Positions 46,033 through 54,211 of a stretch of 64,000 nt of DNA are shown one piece after another. Under the pieces are notes generated by a model, which searched no databases, had not been told where the DNA came from, and saw nothing but the letters and a program-made list of their open reading frames with translations. The stretch is from CAVSXS01 sp963767715 (GTDB lineage Bacteria > Chloroflexota > Ktedonobacteria > Ktedonobacterales > Ktedonobacteraceae), in NCBI GenBank assembly GCA_963767715.1, contig CAVYFA010000020.1, forward strand, positions 20,217-84,216, in the 5' to 3' direction. The position numbers and the translations under genes were made by a program. Each line of letters opens with the position of its first letter. Position 1 is the first letter of the stretch.

Positions 46033-47598
46033 TCAATTGACGTTCTTACTTTTACCCGCCCAGTACTTTTCGCGCAGGTCGCGTTTCAAAATCTTGCCCG
46101 CGCCGCTCTTGGGCAGGGGCTCGGACAGGAATTCGATGCTGCGCGGCACTTTGTAGTTGGCGATCAGCGTGCGTGCGTGGGCGATCAGTTCGTCGGCGCT
46201 GACGCTCATGCCCGGCTTACATACCACCACGGCGTGTACGGCTTCTCCCCAGGTCTGGTGGGGGATGCCGATCACGGCGGCCTCCAGCACGGCAGGGTGC
46301 GTGTACAGGGTGTTCTCGACTTCAACCGAGTAGACGTTTTCTCCGCCGGAGATAATCATATCCTTGGCCCTATCCACGATATAAATATAGTTCTCCTCGT
46401 CAATTGTGGCCATGTCGCCCGTGTGCAGCCAGCCGTCGATGATGGCGGCATCCGTGGCTTCCGGCATGCGCCAGTAGCCCAGCATGATGTTGGGGCCGCA
46501 CGCGATGATCTCGCCGATCTCGCCTGGCTGAATGTCGTCCCCCTCGGCGTTGACCACGCGCACCTCGACGCCCAGCACCTCTTTGCCGCACGAGTTCAGC
46601 CGCCGCATCTGTTCGGGCGAGCCGTCCACCACGTGTTCCCACGTATCCAGCCCGGTGAGCAGGGGTGCGGCCTCGGTCAGACCATAGCCCTGCGCGAAGA
46701 TCTGCCCCCACTTCTTCAGTCCCCTCTTCAGCACTTCAACGGGCATAGGCGACGCGCCATAGCCCAGGCGGCGCAGGCGCGACAGGTCGTAGTTGTCCAC
46801 CTCGGGATGGTTGAGGATCATGTTGATCATTGTGGGAACCAGCACGGTGAGGGTAACTTTTTCGTCCTGGATGAGCTGCATCACCTGCGTGGGGTTGAAG
46901 GCCGGTACAAAAGCGTGGCATGCTCCGACCATAGTGATGGCGAAAGTCGAACCGACATCGGCCAGGTGAAACATCGGCGCAGCATGCAGGAAGACGTCTT
47001 TCTGGTTATAGCCTGTAGCCATGAGAATATTGGCGGCGTTCGCCATTACGTTTTTGTGCGAGAGCATCACACCCTTGGCGCGCCCCGTGGTGCCGCCTGT
47101 GTAATAGAGGCCGGAGAGGTCGCCCTCATCCATGTCCTGGTCAACGCTCTCCAGCATGTGCGTACCTTTGCTGACCACGTCCTCGTAGTTGAACATATCG
47201 GCGGGCGTATCGCTGCCGTTGTACACGACGGCTTCCAGGCTGGGGACGGTGTCGCGCCCGGAAATATAAGCAGCGAAGCTTTTGTCGACCACCAGGGCCT
47301 TCGTTTCGCTGTCGTTAAGGATGAAGATGATCTCCGGGCGCGCCAGGCGGATATTGAGCGGCACAACCACCGCCCCCATGCGCGCGCAGGCGTAGTACAG
47401 TTCGAGATAGCGGTGGCAATTGAGCATCAGCACGGCCACGCGATCACCGCGCGAGACGCCCAGCGCGGCCAGTCCGCGCGCCAGGGCGTCCGTGCGCTGG
47501 TCGAATTCGTCCCAGGTATAGCGCGTTTCGCCGCAAGCAATGGCCTGCCGGGTGCCTGCCACCTTCTTCGCGTGTGCGAGTCCATCAGCAATGTTCAT
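46033..47598 (-). CDS. AMP-forming acyl-CoA ligase
   Basis: A 521-residue ANL-superfamily enzyme that activates a carboxylic acid to acyl-AMP and then acyl-CoA. The P-loop is GLYYTGGTTGRAKGVMLSHK, with QGYGLTEAAPLL, GWLHTGDMATIDEENYIYIV and the C-terminal KSGAGKILKRDLREKYW holding the catalytic Lys. It starts 13 bases after the alcohol dehydrogenase stop on the same strand, so an alcohol oxidised by its neighbours could be ligated to CoA here. The chain length is not known. Confidence 0.93.
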   Translation of the reverse strand: MNIADGLAHAKKVAGTRQAIACGETRYTWDEFDQRTDALARGLAALGVSRGDRVAVLMLNCHRYLELYYACARMGAVVVPLNIRLARPEIIFILNDSETKALVVDKSFAAYISGRDTVPSLEAVVYNGSDTPADMFNYEDVVSKGTHMLESVDQDMDEGDLSGLYYTGGTTGRAKGVMLSHKNVMANAANILMATGYNQKDVFLHAAPMFHLADVGSTFAITMVGACHAFVPAFNPTQVMQLIQDEKVTLTVLVPTMINMILNHPEVDNYDLSRLRRLGYGASPMPVEVLKRGLKKWGQIFAQGYGLTEAAPLLTGLDTWEHVVDGSPEQMRRLNSCGKEVLGVEVRVVNAEGDDIQPGEIGEIIACGPNIMLGYWRMPEATDAAIIDGWLHTGDMATIDEENYIYIVDRAKDMIISGGENVYSVEVENTLYTHPAVLEAAVIGIPHQTWGEAVHAVVVCKPGMSVSADELIAHARTLIANYKVPRSIEFLSEPLPKSGAGKILKRDLREKYWAGKSKNVN

Positions 47599-47611
47599 GG
47601 CGCGCTCCTTC

Positions 47612-48715
47612 TCAAAACTCGATTACTCCCCGGATGAGGCGTCCCGCCAGTAGATCGGCGTACGCTTCGTTCACCTGGTCGAGCGTATAGGTGCGTGTGA
47701 CCAGTTCGTCCAGCTTTACCTTGCCGGCGCTGTACATCTTGAGCAGGTTGGGAATGTCGTTGCGCGGCTTTGAATCGCCGTAGAGCGTCCCCAGAATGGC
47801 TTTCTGGTAAAGTACGAGGTCGAGCGGCGGAATGGGTATCGACATCTCGGTATACGGCGAAAGGCCCACGACGACCAGGGTGCCATTCTTGCCGACTGCC
47901 TGGTATGCCTGTCCGATGGTCTCGGCGCTCGAGATAGCCTCAAAGACATAGTCGACGCCAAGGCCCCAGGTCAGGTCCCTGGAAACGGCAACCGGGTCTT
48001 CCCTCGTGGAGTTGATGGTATGTGTGGCGCCCAGCCCTTTTGCGCTCTCCAGCTTGAAATCCTGGATATCGACGGCGATAATCATACGCGCCCCGGCAAG
48101 CGCCGCGCCCTGGATAATGTTCGAGCCGATGCCGCCGCAGCCGACCACCATCACCGTGCTGCCCGGCGTCACTCTGGCGCGGTGGATGACCGCTCCGATG
48201 CCGGTGGGGACGCCACAGCCGACCAGCACTGCACGATTCAGTGGATAGTAGTCGGGGATGGGTACGACCGACATATCCGACACGACGATGCGATCGCTGA
48301 AAGAGCCGACCAGGCAGAATTGCCCGATGTTGACATCCCCGTTATGCATGCGGAATGTCCCATCGAGCAGCGGCCCGCTGACGGTAGTCGCACCTTTTTC
48401 GCACAGGTTGGGGTGGCCCGCTACGCAGAATGAGCAGACGCCGCACGAGGGAATGAAACTGAGAACGACATGCTCGCCAACTTTGCAATTGGTGACATTG
48501 GGACCGACTTCCTCGACGATACCTGCTGCCTCGTGACCAAGCGCCATGGGCAAATAGGTTGGCAGTTCGCCCGACATCACGTGGTAATCGGAGTGGCAGA
48601 TACCGGCCGCGACCATGCGCACCTGTACCTCGTGCTCTTTGGGGGGATCAAGCTCAATCTCTTCAATCCGAACAGGTTCGCCGGGAGCGTACAACACTGC
48701 TGTTCGTGTCTTCAT
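47612..48715 (-). CDS. Zn-dependent, NDMA-type alcohol dehydrogenase
   Basis: A 367-residue medium-chain dehydrogenase. The catalytic zinc ligands are in AGICHSDYHVMSG and GHEAAGIVEEVG, the structural zinc in SFIPSCGVCSFCVAGHPNLC, and the Rossmann fold in VMVVGCGGIGSN. The run of DGTFRMHNGDVNIGQFCLVG and LVGCGVPTGIGAV resembles nicotinoprotein (NDMA-dependent) alcohol dehydrogenases that keep their NAD bound and rely on mycofactocin for electron exit. The nearby mftA and mycofactocin SDR fit this reading. The ATG at 48715 has GAAGGAAAGGG upstream. Confidence 0.82.
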   Translation of the reverse strand: MKTRTAVLYAPGEPVRIEEIELDPPKEHEVQVRMVAAGICHSDYHVMSGELPTYLPMALGHEAAGIVEEVGPNVTNCKVGEHVVLSFIPSCGVCSFCVAGHPNLCEKGATTVSGPLLDGTFRMHNGDVNIGQFCLVGSFSDRIVVSDMSVVPIPDYYPLNRAVLVGCGVPTGIGAVIHRARVTPGSTVMVVGCGGIGSNIIQGAALAGARMIIAVDIQDFKLESAKGLGATHTINSTREDPVAVSRDLTWGLGVDYVFEAISSAETIGQAYQAVGKNGTLVVVGLSPYTEMSIPIPPLDLVLYQKAILGTLYGDSKPRNDIPNLLKMYSAGKVKLDELVTRTYTLDQVNEAYADLLAGRLIRGVIEF

Positions 48716-48885
48716 GATTACCCTTTCCTTCTGTAGTAGCAATATTCAATCGGGGGAACAACGTACACTTCAGGTAAGGACAACACGCCGGGATAGGTAT
48801 TCCTGCTTTGATTATATACGATTACGCGCGAGGGTTGCTGCATGCTATCACATGCATTGGCTTGCTGTCAAAAACGGCTGGCGAT

Positions 48886-49741
48886 CTAGCGCGTCAGGTA
48901 CCCGGCGTCCACCGGGATTGCCGCGCCGGTCAGGTGGCGCGCCTCGTCGGAGGCCAGCCACAGCACGACCTTGCTCACATCTTCAGGTGGAAGCAGGTTG
49001 CGGTCGGGGAAGAGGTTGATCTGGTTGGTAAGCTCCAGCATGTGCTCGTAAGTCGCCAGGGGGCCGGGGCCACCGGCGAAGGCGTCGTAGATAGCCTGGT
49101 TGTTGCACATCGCCGTATCGACGCTGGTCGGGCAGACGGCGTTGACGTTGATGCCGTAGGGCGCCAGTTCGATCGCCAGCGTCTTCACCAGCCCGATCAC
49201 GCCGTGTTTGGCCGCGACGTAATGGGCGAGGGCATGCATGCCCTTGAAACCGGCGGTCGAGGAGATGCAGATGATCTTGCCGCTCTGACGCGCCAGCATG
49301 TGCGGGATGCTGACCTTGCAGGTGATCCACACGCCCTTCAGGTCAACGTCGACGGTTTCGTCCCACTGCGCCTCGCTCATCTGCCAGCTCGGCTGCGAAG
49401 GAGTAAAGGCCGGCATTGGCGACAACAATATCGATGGGTCCGAGTTCCTGCCTTGCCCGGTCGGCCAGCGCCTGCATCTCCGCCAGCTTCGTCACGTCCA
49501 CCTGAGCCGCGATGACCTGGCAGCCCATCTGCTCGATCTCGCCCGCAAGCGCGGCCAGCTCTTCCGGTCGGGCCAGGGGATAGGGAACGCTTTCGTACTG
49601 GCGGCAGGCATCGCAGATGAGCAAGCGCGCCCCCTCGCGCGCAAATGCCAGCGCGTGAGCGCGCCCCATACCGTGGGCCGCGCCCGTGATGAAGACAACT
49701 TTATCCTGGAATCGCTGTTGAGGCTGGCTAGTAGACACCAC
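48886..49741 (-). pseudogene. Mycofactocin-coupled short-chain dehydrogenase, frameshifted
   Basis: A member of the mycofactocin-associated SDR family: VVFITGAAHGMGRAHALAFA (nucleotide loop), DACRQYESVPYPLARPEELA (the family-specific insertion), IVVANAGLYSF, then in another frame SWQMSEAQWDETVDVDLKGV, SSTAGFKGMHALAHYVAAKH (catalytic Ser, Tyr, Lys) and the end TGAAIPVDAGYLTR. One extra base near 49391-49395 (TTCGCAGCCGAGC) splits it. The start is most likely GTG at 49741 or 49738, inside the last codons of mftA; an ATG at 49789 is possible. These enzymes hold NAD tightly and need mycofactocin as redox partner. Confidence 0.87.
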
Positions 49742-50036
49742 ATATTCCGTCGATGGTGAAGTCTTCGATGATAAGCTCGTCCAGCTCATCTTCCTCTGGA
49801 GCAGGCCGCCCGACTGGTCCAGTATGTACCCCAGGGGCGCCGGGTACTGCTGGTACAACTGGCGCGTTGGGGTCGTGGTCGATGGGAGCAGTCGTGTCCG
49901 TAGAATCGGCTATGTTGTCTGCGATAACTGCTTCAACGGCAATCGGGGGACTCGCCTGTTCCTGCCCATGTGCTAGGCCGGCAGGGAACTGCCCGGTATC
50001 CGGCGTGTGAAAAGTGGAAACAATCATTTCGGCCAT
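49728..50036 (-). CDS. mftA: Mycofactocin precursor peptide
   Basis: A 102-residue peptide ending in IDGICGVY, the MftA signature (usually IDGMCGVY). MftC decarboxylates and crosslinks the terminal Val-Tyr, and this pair later becomes the redox cofactor. The acidic helix just before it (PEEDELDELIIEDFT) corresponds to the MftB-binding leader. Unlike typical MftA of about 30-50 residues, an N-terminal 80 residues rich in Ala, Pro, Thr and Val precede it. The ATG has GAGGTAGACCC upstream and a promoter at 50096-50124. Its last codons overlap the start of the coupled SDR. Confidence 0.88.
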   Translation of the reverse strand: MAEMIVSTFHTPDTGQFPAGLAHGQEQASPPIAVEAVIADNIADSTDTTAPIDHDPNAPVVPAVPGAPGVHTGPVGRPAPEEDELDELIIEDFTIDGICGVY

Positions 50037-50095
50037 GGGTCTACCTCGTATGTTGTGTTGACCACTATGGAGTTTGTTTTCGGTATCACCAGTAT

Positions 50096-50124
50096 AGCAT
50101 ATTTGTGTAGCCGCCCTCCATCAA
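50096..50124 (-). promoter_or_regulatory. Probable mftA promoter
   Basis: On the minus strand TTGATG, a 17-base spacer and TATGCT, 60 bases before the mftA start. The -35 lies a few bases outside the MITE copy at 50138-50280. Confidence 0.55.
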
Positions 50125-50137
50125 TTAACCTCCATCA

Positions 50138-50280
50138 CAGACGTTTGGAGGTAAGAATTCCCGTGAGCACACTTGAGAGAGGTCCTGTCTGTCATCCTGA
50201 GCGCAGCGAAGGATCTCTCCCTCGTCGAGCCCAGATCCTTCGCTGCGCTCAGGATGACATATATTGTCTCCACATGCCTG
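50138..50280. mobile_element. MITE-like element, copy 2
   Basis: 143 bases with ends CAGACGTTTGGAGGTAAG and complement of CAGGCATGTGGAGACAAT, and an inner perfect 26-bp inverted repeat (50191-50216 with 50233-50258) that shares 25 bases with copy 1 at 25092. A target duplication is not clear here (CCTCCATCA against CCTGCATTC). It separates mftA from the Clp_N gene. Confidence 0.8.
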
Positions 50281-50291
50281 CCTGCATTCTT

Positions 50292-51109
50292 TCAAGGGCG
50301 CCCTTCATCTATAATCTGCTGGCAAAGCGCGACACACTCGCTACAGATGTTCACTCCATGAGGGCCGGTGGTCAGGTTCTGCACCTGGCTCTGTTTCTTC
50401 CCACAAAAAGAGCAGCGCAGCTCTCTCTGCTCCTGCGTTTCCTCGGGCCCTTTACTAAATGCTGCAACGCATTCGTCACAGATGTAGGCGTTGCCTGGAC
50501 CCGCAATGATGCGACGAACCTGGTCTTCCTGTTTGCCGCAAAACGAACAAATGCGCGTCTGCCTCTTCTGCGCGTGCAGTACCTGAATGGTCTGGGTGCG
50601 GACCTTCTCTAGGTTGACGCCCAGGCTCTCCAGCACGCCGGCGGCGATGCCCTGGCCCTCGCGTACCAGCCCCAGCAGCAGATGCTCGGTGCCGATATAG
50701 TGGTGATTGAGGCGGCGCGCCTCATCGACGGCCAGCTCGATCACCTTCTTGGCGCGCGGCGTCAGGCCGATTTCTCCCAGCACGATGCGATCCCCGCGCC
50801 CGATAATGTCTTCGACTGCCTTACGAACCTTTTCTAGATCGACGCCCAGGTTGCTCAAGACTTTGGCGGCGACCCCCTCTCCTTCCCGCACCAACCCAGT
50901 AACAGATGTTCGGTGCCAATGTAGTTGTGCTGGAAGCGCTGCGCTTCCTCTTGCGCCAGGCTTAATACTTTCCTGGCGCGTTCAGTGAACTTGTCGAACC
51001 TGTCCCGGTCATGTATTCGTGTGTCGCCCCACCCGCCACGAGAACCCGCGCTGCGACGGTTACACCCTAACAATGCGCGGACAAAGCGAGCTAATCTATG
51101 CATAGTCAT
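50292..51109 (-). pseudogene. Clp_N repeat protein with ClpX-type zinc fingers, frameshifted
   Basis: The N-terminal part (51109 to about 50895) holds a Clp_N repeat: FDKFTERARKVLSLAQEEAQ, NYIGTEHLLLG. The second frame continues VREGEGVAAKVLSNLGVDLE and a second repeat (LTPRAKKVIELAVDEARRLN, HHYIGTEHLLLGLVREGQGI), then two four-cysteine zinc fingers of the ClpX type (ICSFCGKQEDQVRRIIAG and CSFCGKKQSQVQNLTTG, each with a CDEC or CSEC pair). There is no AAA+ module. One missing base near 50894 (GGTTGGTGCGGG) joins the frames. It may be a stand-alone substrate adaptor for a Clp ATPase. Confidence 0.82.
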
Positions 51110-51144
51110 GTTCTGGCCCTTTCTGCGATCGTGCTCTGCTCAAA

Positions 51145-51957
51145 TCAACCGACGAGCGTCAACTGGTTCTCCCTGGCCTCCACTCGTGTCCCACAGACAC
51201 GCTCGATGCGTTCCGTAAGGGATGGTTCTCCCCAACGCCGGCGGCCGGGCGTTCGACTGCGGTCTGCCAGTTCGTGCAGGCCGCTACAGGCACGCTCACG
51301 TCCCAACCAGCGCACCATCAACATATCCGCCTGGAAAGCAAGGGAACGCGCCTGCACATGCAAAAACCATACGACGCCCGCGCACAGCGCTATAGCGAGA
51401 GGAAATCCAACGAAGGGCAGATGGCGCATCCAGAATAAAATCAATGCGGCGGATGCTATCAACACTACGGCAGCGAGTAGGAGGCGGCCGAGTATATAGG
51501 CTGGTTTGTGGGAACCGATGGAACGGGCTAACCCTGTAGCGAGCAGCACATCCAGTTCGGATTGCCTGATCGTCATGACCGCATTTAACGGCAAGAGGAG
51601 CAGGATTTTGCGCCCGACCGGCCAGGAACTGCGCACCGCAGGTTCGTGCATCTGCGGCTCTAGAGAGCAACGCAGCATCAACGACGTAGATGGGATACCG
51701 GCCTGGTAGGTGATGCGTTCAAAAGCATGCTGAATAAACCCAGGAACACTTGCCCATGAGCTTTTTTGCCGACCGCTTCGGCGAAAGCGGCGTCTTTGCC
51801 TGGTATCTTTTTGTGGGCCTAGTCGAAGGCGCAGATTCTCCCACGAAGCCACCGGTAGGGGGCGTTCGCGCAGTTGAGGGCCGTAGTAAGCGGTCAGGCG
51901 CTTCTCCAGGTCAAATGGCTCTTGTTGCTTGCTCTCACCAGAATTCTGTTCTTTCAT
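51145..51957 (-). CDS. Membrane protein with degenerate M48-like peptidase domain
   Basis: A 270-residue protein. The N-terminal 60 residues (DLEKRLTAYYGPQLRERPLP) look like the start of anti-sigma-like proteins. Two helices (about 160-205) lie within a region laid out like M48 peptidases: QSELDVLLATGLARS sits where the HExxH helix is expected and FQADMLMVRWLGRE where EADR is expected, followed by PSLTERIERVCG. The zinc-binding His and Glu residues are missing, so it should be catalytically dead. It starts 6 bases after the ECF sigma gene stop, so it probably regulates that sigma factor. Confidence 0.6.
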   Translation of the reverse strand: MKEQNSGESKQQEPFDLEKRLTAYYGPQLRERPLPVASWENLRLRLGPQKDTRQRRRFRRSGRQKSSWASVPGFIQHAFERITYQAGIPSTSLMLRCSLEPQMHEPAVRSSWPVGRKILLLLPLNAVMTIRQSELDVLLATGLARSIGSHKPAYILGRLLLAAVVLIASAALILFWMRHLPFVGFPLAIALCAGVVWFLHVQARSLAFQADMLMVRWLGRERACSGLHELADRSRTPGRRRWGEPSLTERIERVCGTRVEARENQLTLVG

Positions 51958-51963
51958 AGCAAC

Positions 51964-52527
51964 TCATCTACCTCCATCGCTTAATAGTACGCGCAGGCGT
52001 TCACGCGCACGATTCAGTCTTGATTTGACAGTGCCTACCGGCCAACCCAGCACGTGCGCAATCTCAACTTCCGTGAGGTCGGCCCCGTAGCGTAATGCGA
52101 CGACCCGCCTCTGCTCTGCGCTCAGATGCGCCAGGGCTTGCCGCACTTCTTCCCGCCGGGCTACTTCTTCTTGCAGGTCGGCCTGCCCTGTCCGAGCATC
52201 AGAGCCAGGTGAAATTTCGGGCTCGAGCGTATCATCCAGGAAAACAGGTTGCAGGTGGGTACGCTGTTTCTCCATCACATCGAGCGCATGGCGGTAAAGG
52301 ATGCGCATCAACCACGGACGGAACGGACTGCCCTTCTGGAAACGCGCAAGCCCACGCCATGCCAGGAGAAATGCTCCCTGTGTGATCTCTTCCGCCAGCG
52401 CATACTGGTGGCACAGGCGCAATGCCGCTGCCATGGCGGCGGCATGATGGGCATCCCAGAGCTGGCGAAATGCCTCCTGGTCTCCATGGGCCGCGCTTTC
52501 GATGAGTTCAGCCTCGCAGGTAGCCAC
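51964..52527 (-). CDS. ECF-family RNA polymerase sigma factor
   Basis: A protein of about 187 residues with sigma region 2 (DQEAFRQLWDAHHAAAMAAA, LAEEITQGAFLLAWRGLARF and PFRPWLMRILYRHALDVMEK) and region 4 (LSAEQRRVVALRYGADLTEV, LGWPVGTVKSRLNRARERLR). The GTG start at 52527 has AGAAGGAG 7 bases upstream. It is followed within 6 bases by the M48-like membrane protein, the usual sigma/anti-sigma order. Its targets may include the neighbouring mycofactocin genes, but no shared promoter motif was established. Confidence 0.92.
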   Translation of the reverse strand: MATCEAELIESAAHGDQEAFRQLWDAHHAAAMAAALRLCHQYALAEEITQGAFLLAWRGLARFQKGSPFRPWLMRILYRHALDVMEKQRTHLQPVFLDDTLEPEISPGSDARTGQADLQEEVARREEVRQALAHLSAEQRRVVALRYGADLTEVEIAHVLGWPVGTVKSRLNRARERLRVLLSDGGR

Positions 52528-52680
52528 GCGTTTTCTCCTTCTGTAGCAATAGTACACCCAAAGGAGGGCAAAAGGTTCCCAATTCGAAGTTGGCTATACT
52601 GGACGGCTTGACTCTACGCATTATCCTGGGTATGCTTGCCTTACAAGATAGCTGGCATTCTATATTCCAGGAGCATGGCC

Positions 52681-52959
52681 ATGCCTCAATCCCCACCAAC
52701 CTACCGTCTCATCACTGAAGTAAAGATTCGCCGCGAATCCTTCGGCGGCATCCTCTACAAATATGGCTGTGCCGACCGGGGCGCGCTCTCTTTCATCAAT
52801 TCGCCCCAGTTGATCGAACTCCTGCTGGCCGGCCAGCAGCGCCACGATGGGAACCTTAACGCGGCTATTGAGCAATCCGCCTATTCCGCCGCCAGCAAGC
52901 AGAAGCTATACGCCGCGCTCGATGATCTTGCGAGGCGCGGCTACGTGCTGGTGTCGTAG
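52681..52959 (+). CDS. mftB: Mycofactocin system chaperone (PqqD-like)
   Basis: A 92-residue RiPP recognition protein that holds the MftA leader and presents it to MftC. It shows the family features: KIRRESFGGILYKYGCADRG, ALSFINSPQLIELLL and the C-terminal LYAALDDLARRGYVLVS. The ATG at 52681 has CCAGGAG 7 bases upstream. The stop codon TAG lies in the left arm of a REP-like inverted pair, so the last residues may have been affected. mftC follows 102 bases downstream on the same strand. Confidence 0.88.
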   Translation: MPQSPPTYRLITEVKIRRESFGGILYKYGCADRGALSFINSPQLIELLLAGQQRHDGNLNAAIEQSAYSAASKQKLYAALDDLARRGYVLVS

Positions 52960-53041
52960 GGACGCGATTCATCGCATCCTTGCCCTATTACAACACGGGC
53001 CTCAGGATGCGATGAATCGCGTCCCTACGACGGTATCTACA
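52953..53041. repeat. REP-like inverted pair between mftB and mftC
   Basis: Perfect 28-bp inverted arms (52953-52980 and 53014-53041) with a 33-base spacer. Each arm has the GTAGGG head and stem GCGAT-TC-ATCGC. It overlaps the mftB stop and ends shortly before the mftC ribosome binding site; as RNA it would form a long hairpin between the two genes. Confidence 0.9.
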
Positions 53042-53061
53042 ACATTGAAAGGAGCTTCCCG

Positions 53062-54211
53062 ATGCCTGAACCCATCCGCTTCATAGGACGACCAACGCGC
53101 GCGTCTGCTCAGCCCGGCTCTGCCGGCATGACCGGCGCGATCGGCGCCATCCACCCATCAGCCCTGGCAGCGATGCAGCAGACGGGCCAGGCGTCCCAGC
53201 ATGGTGAGCGCGGCTCGCAGCGTTTCTTGCAGGGAGGGCTTTCCGCGCCGATCACCGTCACGTGGGAGATCACCGCCGCCTGCAACATCGCCTGCGTGCA
53301 TTGCCTCTCGGCATCGGGGAAACGGCGCCCGCGTGAGTTGACGACACAGCAATCGCTAGCCATGGTGGACGAACTGGCCGAGATGCAGGTCTTTCAGGTC
53401 CACTTTGGCGGAGGGGAGCCGTTTATTTATCCCGGGCATCTGGCAGGTGCTGGAACGCTGCCGGGAGCGCGGCCTGGTGATGTGCGTCAGCACCAATGGC
53501 ACGCTCATCACGCAGGAGCGCGCCCGCCGCCTGGCCGCGCTCGAGCCGATCTATTTCCAGGTCAGCCTTGACGGTGGCACCCCCGCCACCAACGACCGTA
53601 TCCGCGGCCAGGGCGTCTTCCAGCGCGCCTTGCGCGGCCTGGAGCGCCTGGCCGCCGAAAACCTGAGCCTGACTGTCAACAGCGTTCTGACACGCTACAG
53701 CTTCGAGGAACTGGACCGCCTCTACGAGATTGCCTCCCGCTTCAACGCCAAACTGCGTGTGACACGCCTGCGCCCCTCTGGCCGCGGGCAGGACGTTTGG
53801 GGAGAACTGCATCCCACGCGCGAGCAATACCGCGCCTTCACCGCCTGGCTGGGAGAGCATCCCGACGTGCTGACCGCCGACTCGTTCTTCCACCTCAACG
53901 CCTTCGGCCACAAGCTGGCCGGCCTCGACATGTGCGGCGCGGCCACCGCCACCTGCTGCATCTGTCCCGAAGGGGAGGTCTACCCTTGCGCCTTCTTCCA
54001 GGCTCCCGAATTCGAGGCGGGCAACCTGCACGAGCACCGTTTCCAGGATATCTGGCGCAGCTCGGCCCTCTTTGCCTTCTACCGCAATATGGGCGGCGGC
54101 GCCTGTAGCGGCTGCGGCCAGTACAATACCTGTCACGGCGGCTGCCCCGCCACCAAGTGGTTCGTCCACCGCAGCCTGCAGATCAGAGACCCGGAGTGCG
54201 TGCTGCTCTAA
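53062..54211 (+). pseudogene. mftC: Mycofactocin radical SAM maturase, frameshifted
   Basis: MftC oxidatively decarboxylates the MftA C-terminal tyrosine and crosslinks it to valine. The radical SAM cluster motif is ITAACNIACVHCLSA (CxxxCxxC), followed by HFGGGEPFIYPG, then in another frame GIWQVLERCRERGLVMCVST, FQVSLDGGTPATNDRIRGQG and a SPASM domain with CPEGEVYPCAFF, CSGCGQYNTCHGGCPA and DPEC. The frames join by removing one base at TATCCCGGGCATC (53429-53438), giving about 383 residues. The start ATG has AAGGAGC upstream. The frameshift looks like a sequencing indel since both parts are highly conserved. Confidence 0.93.
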
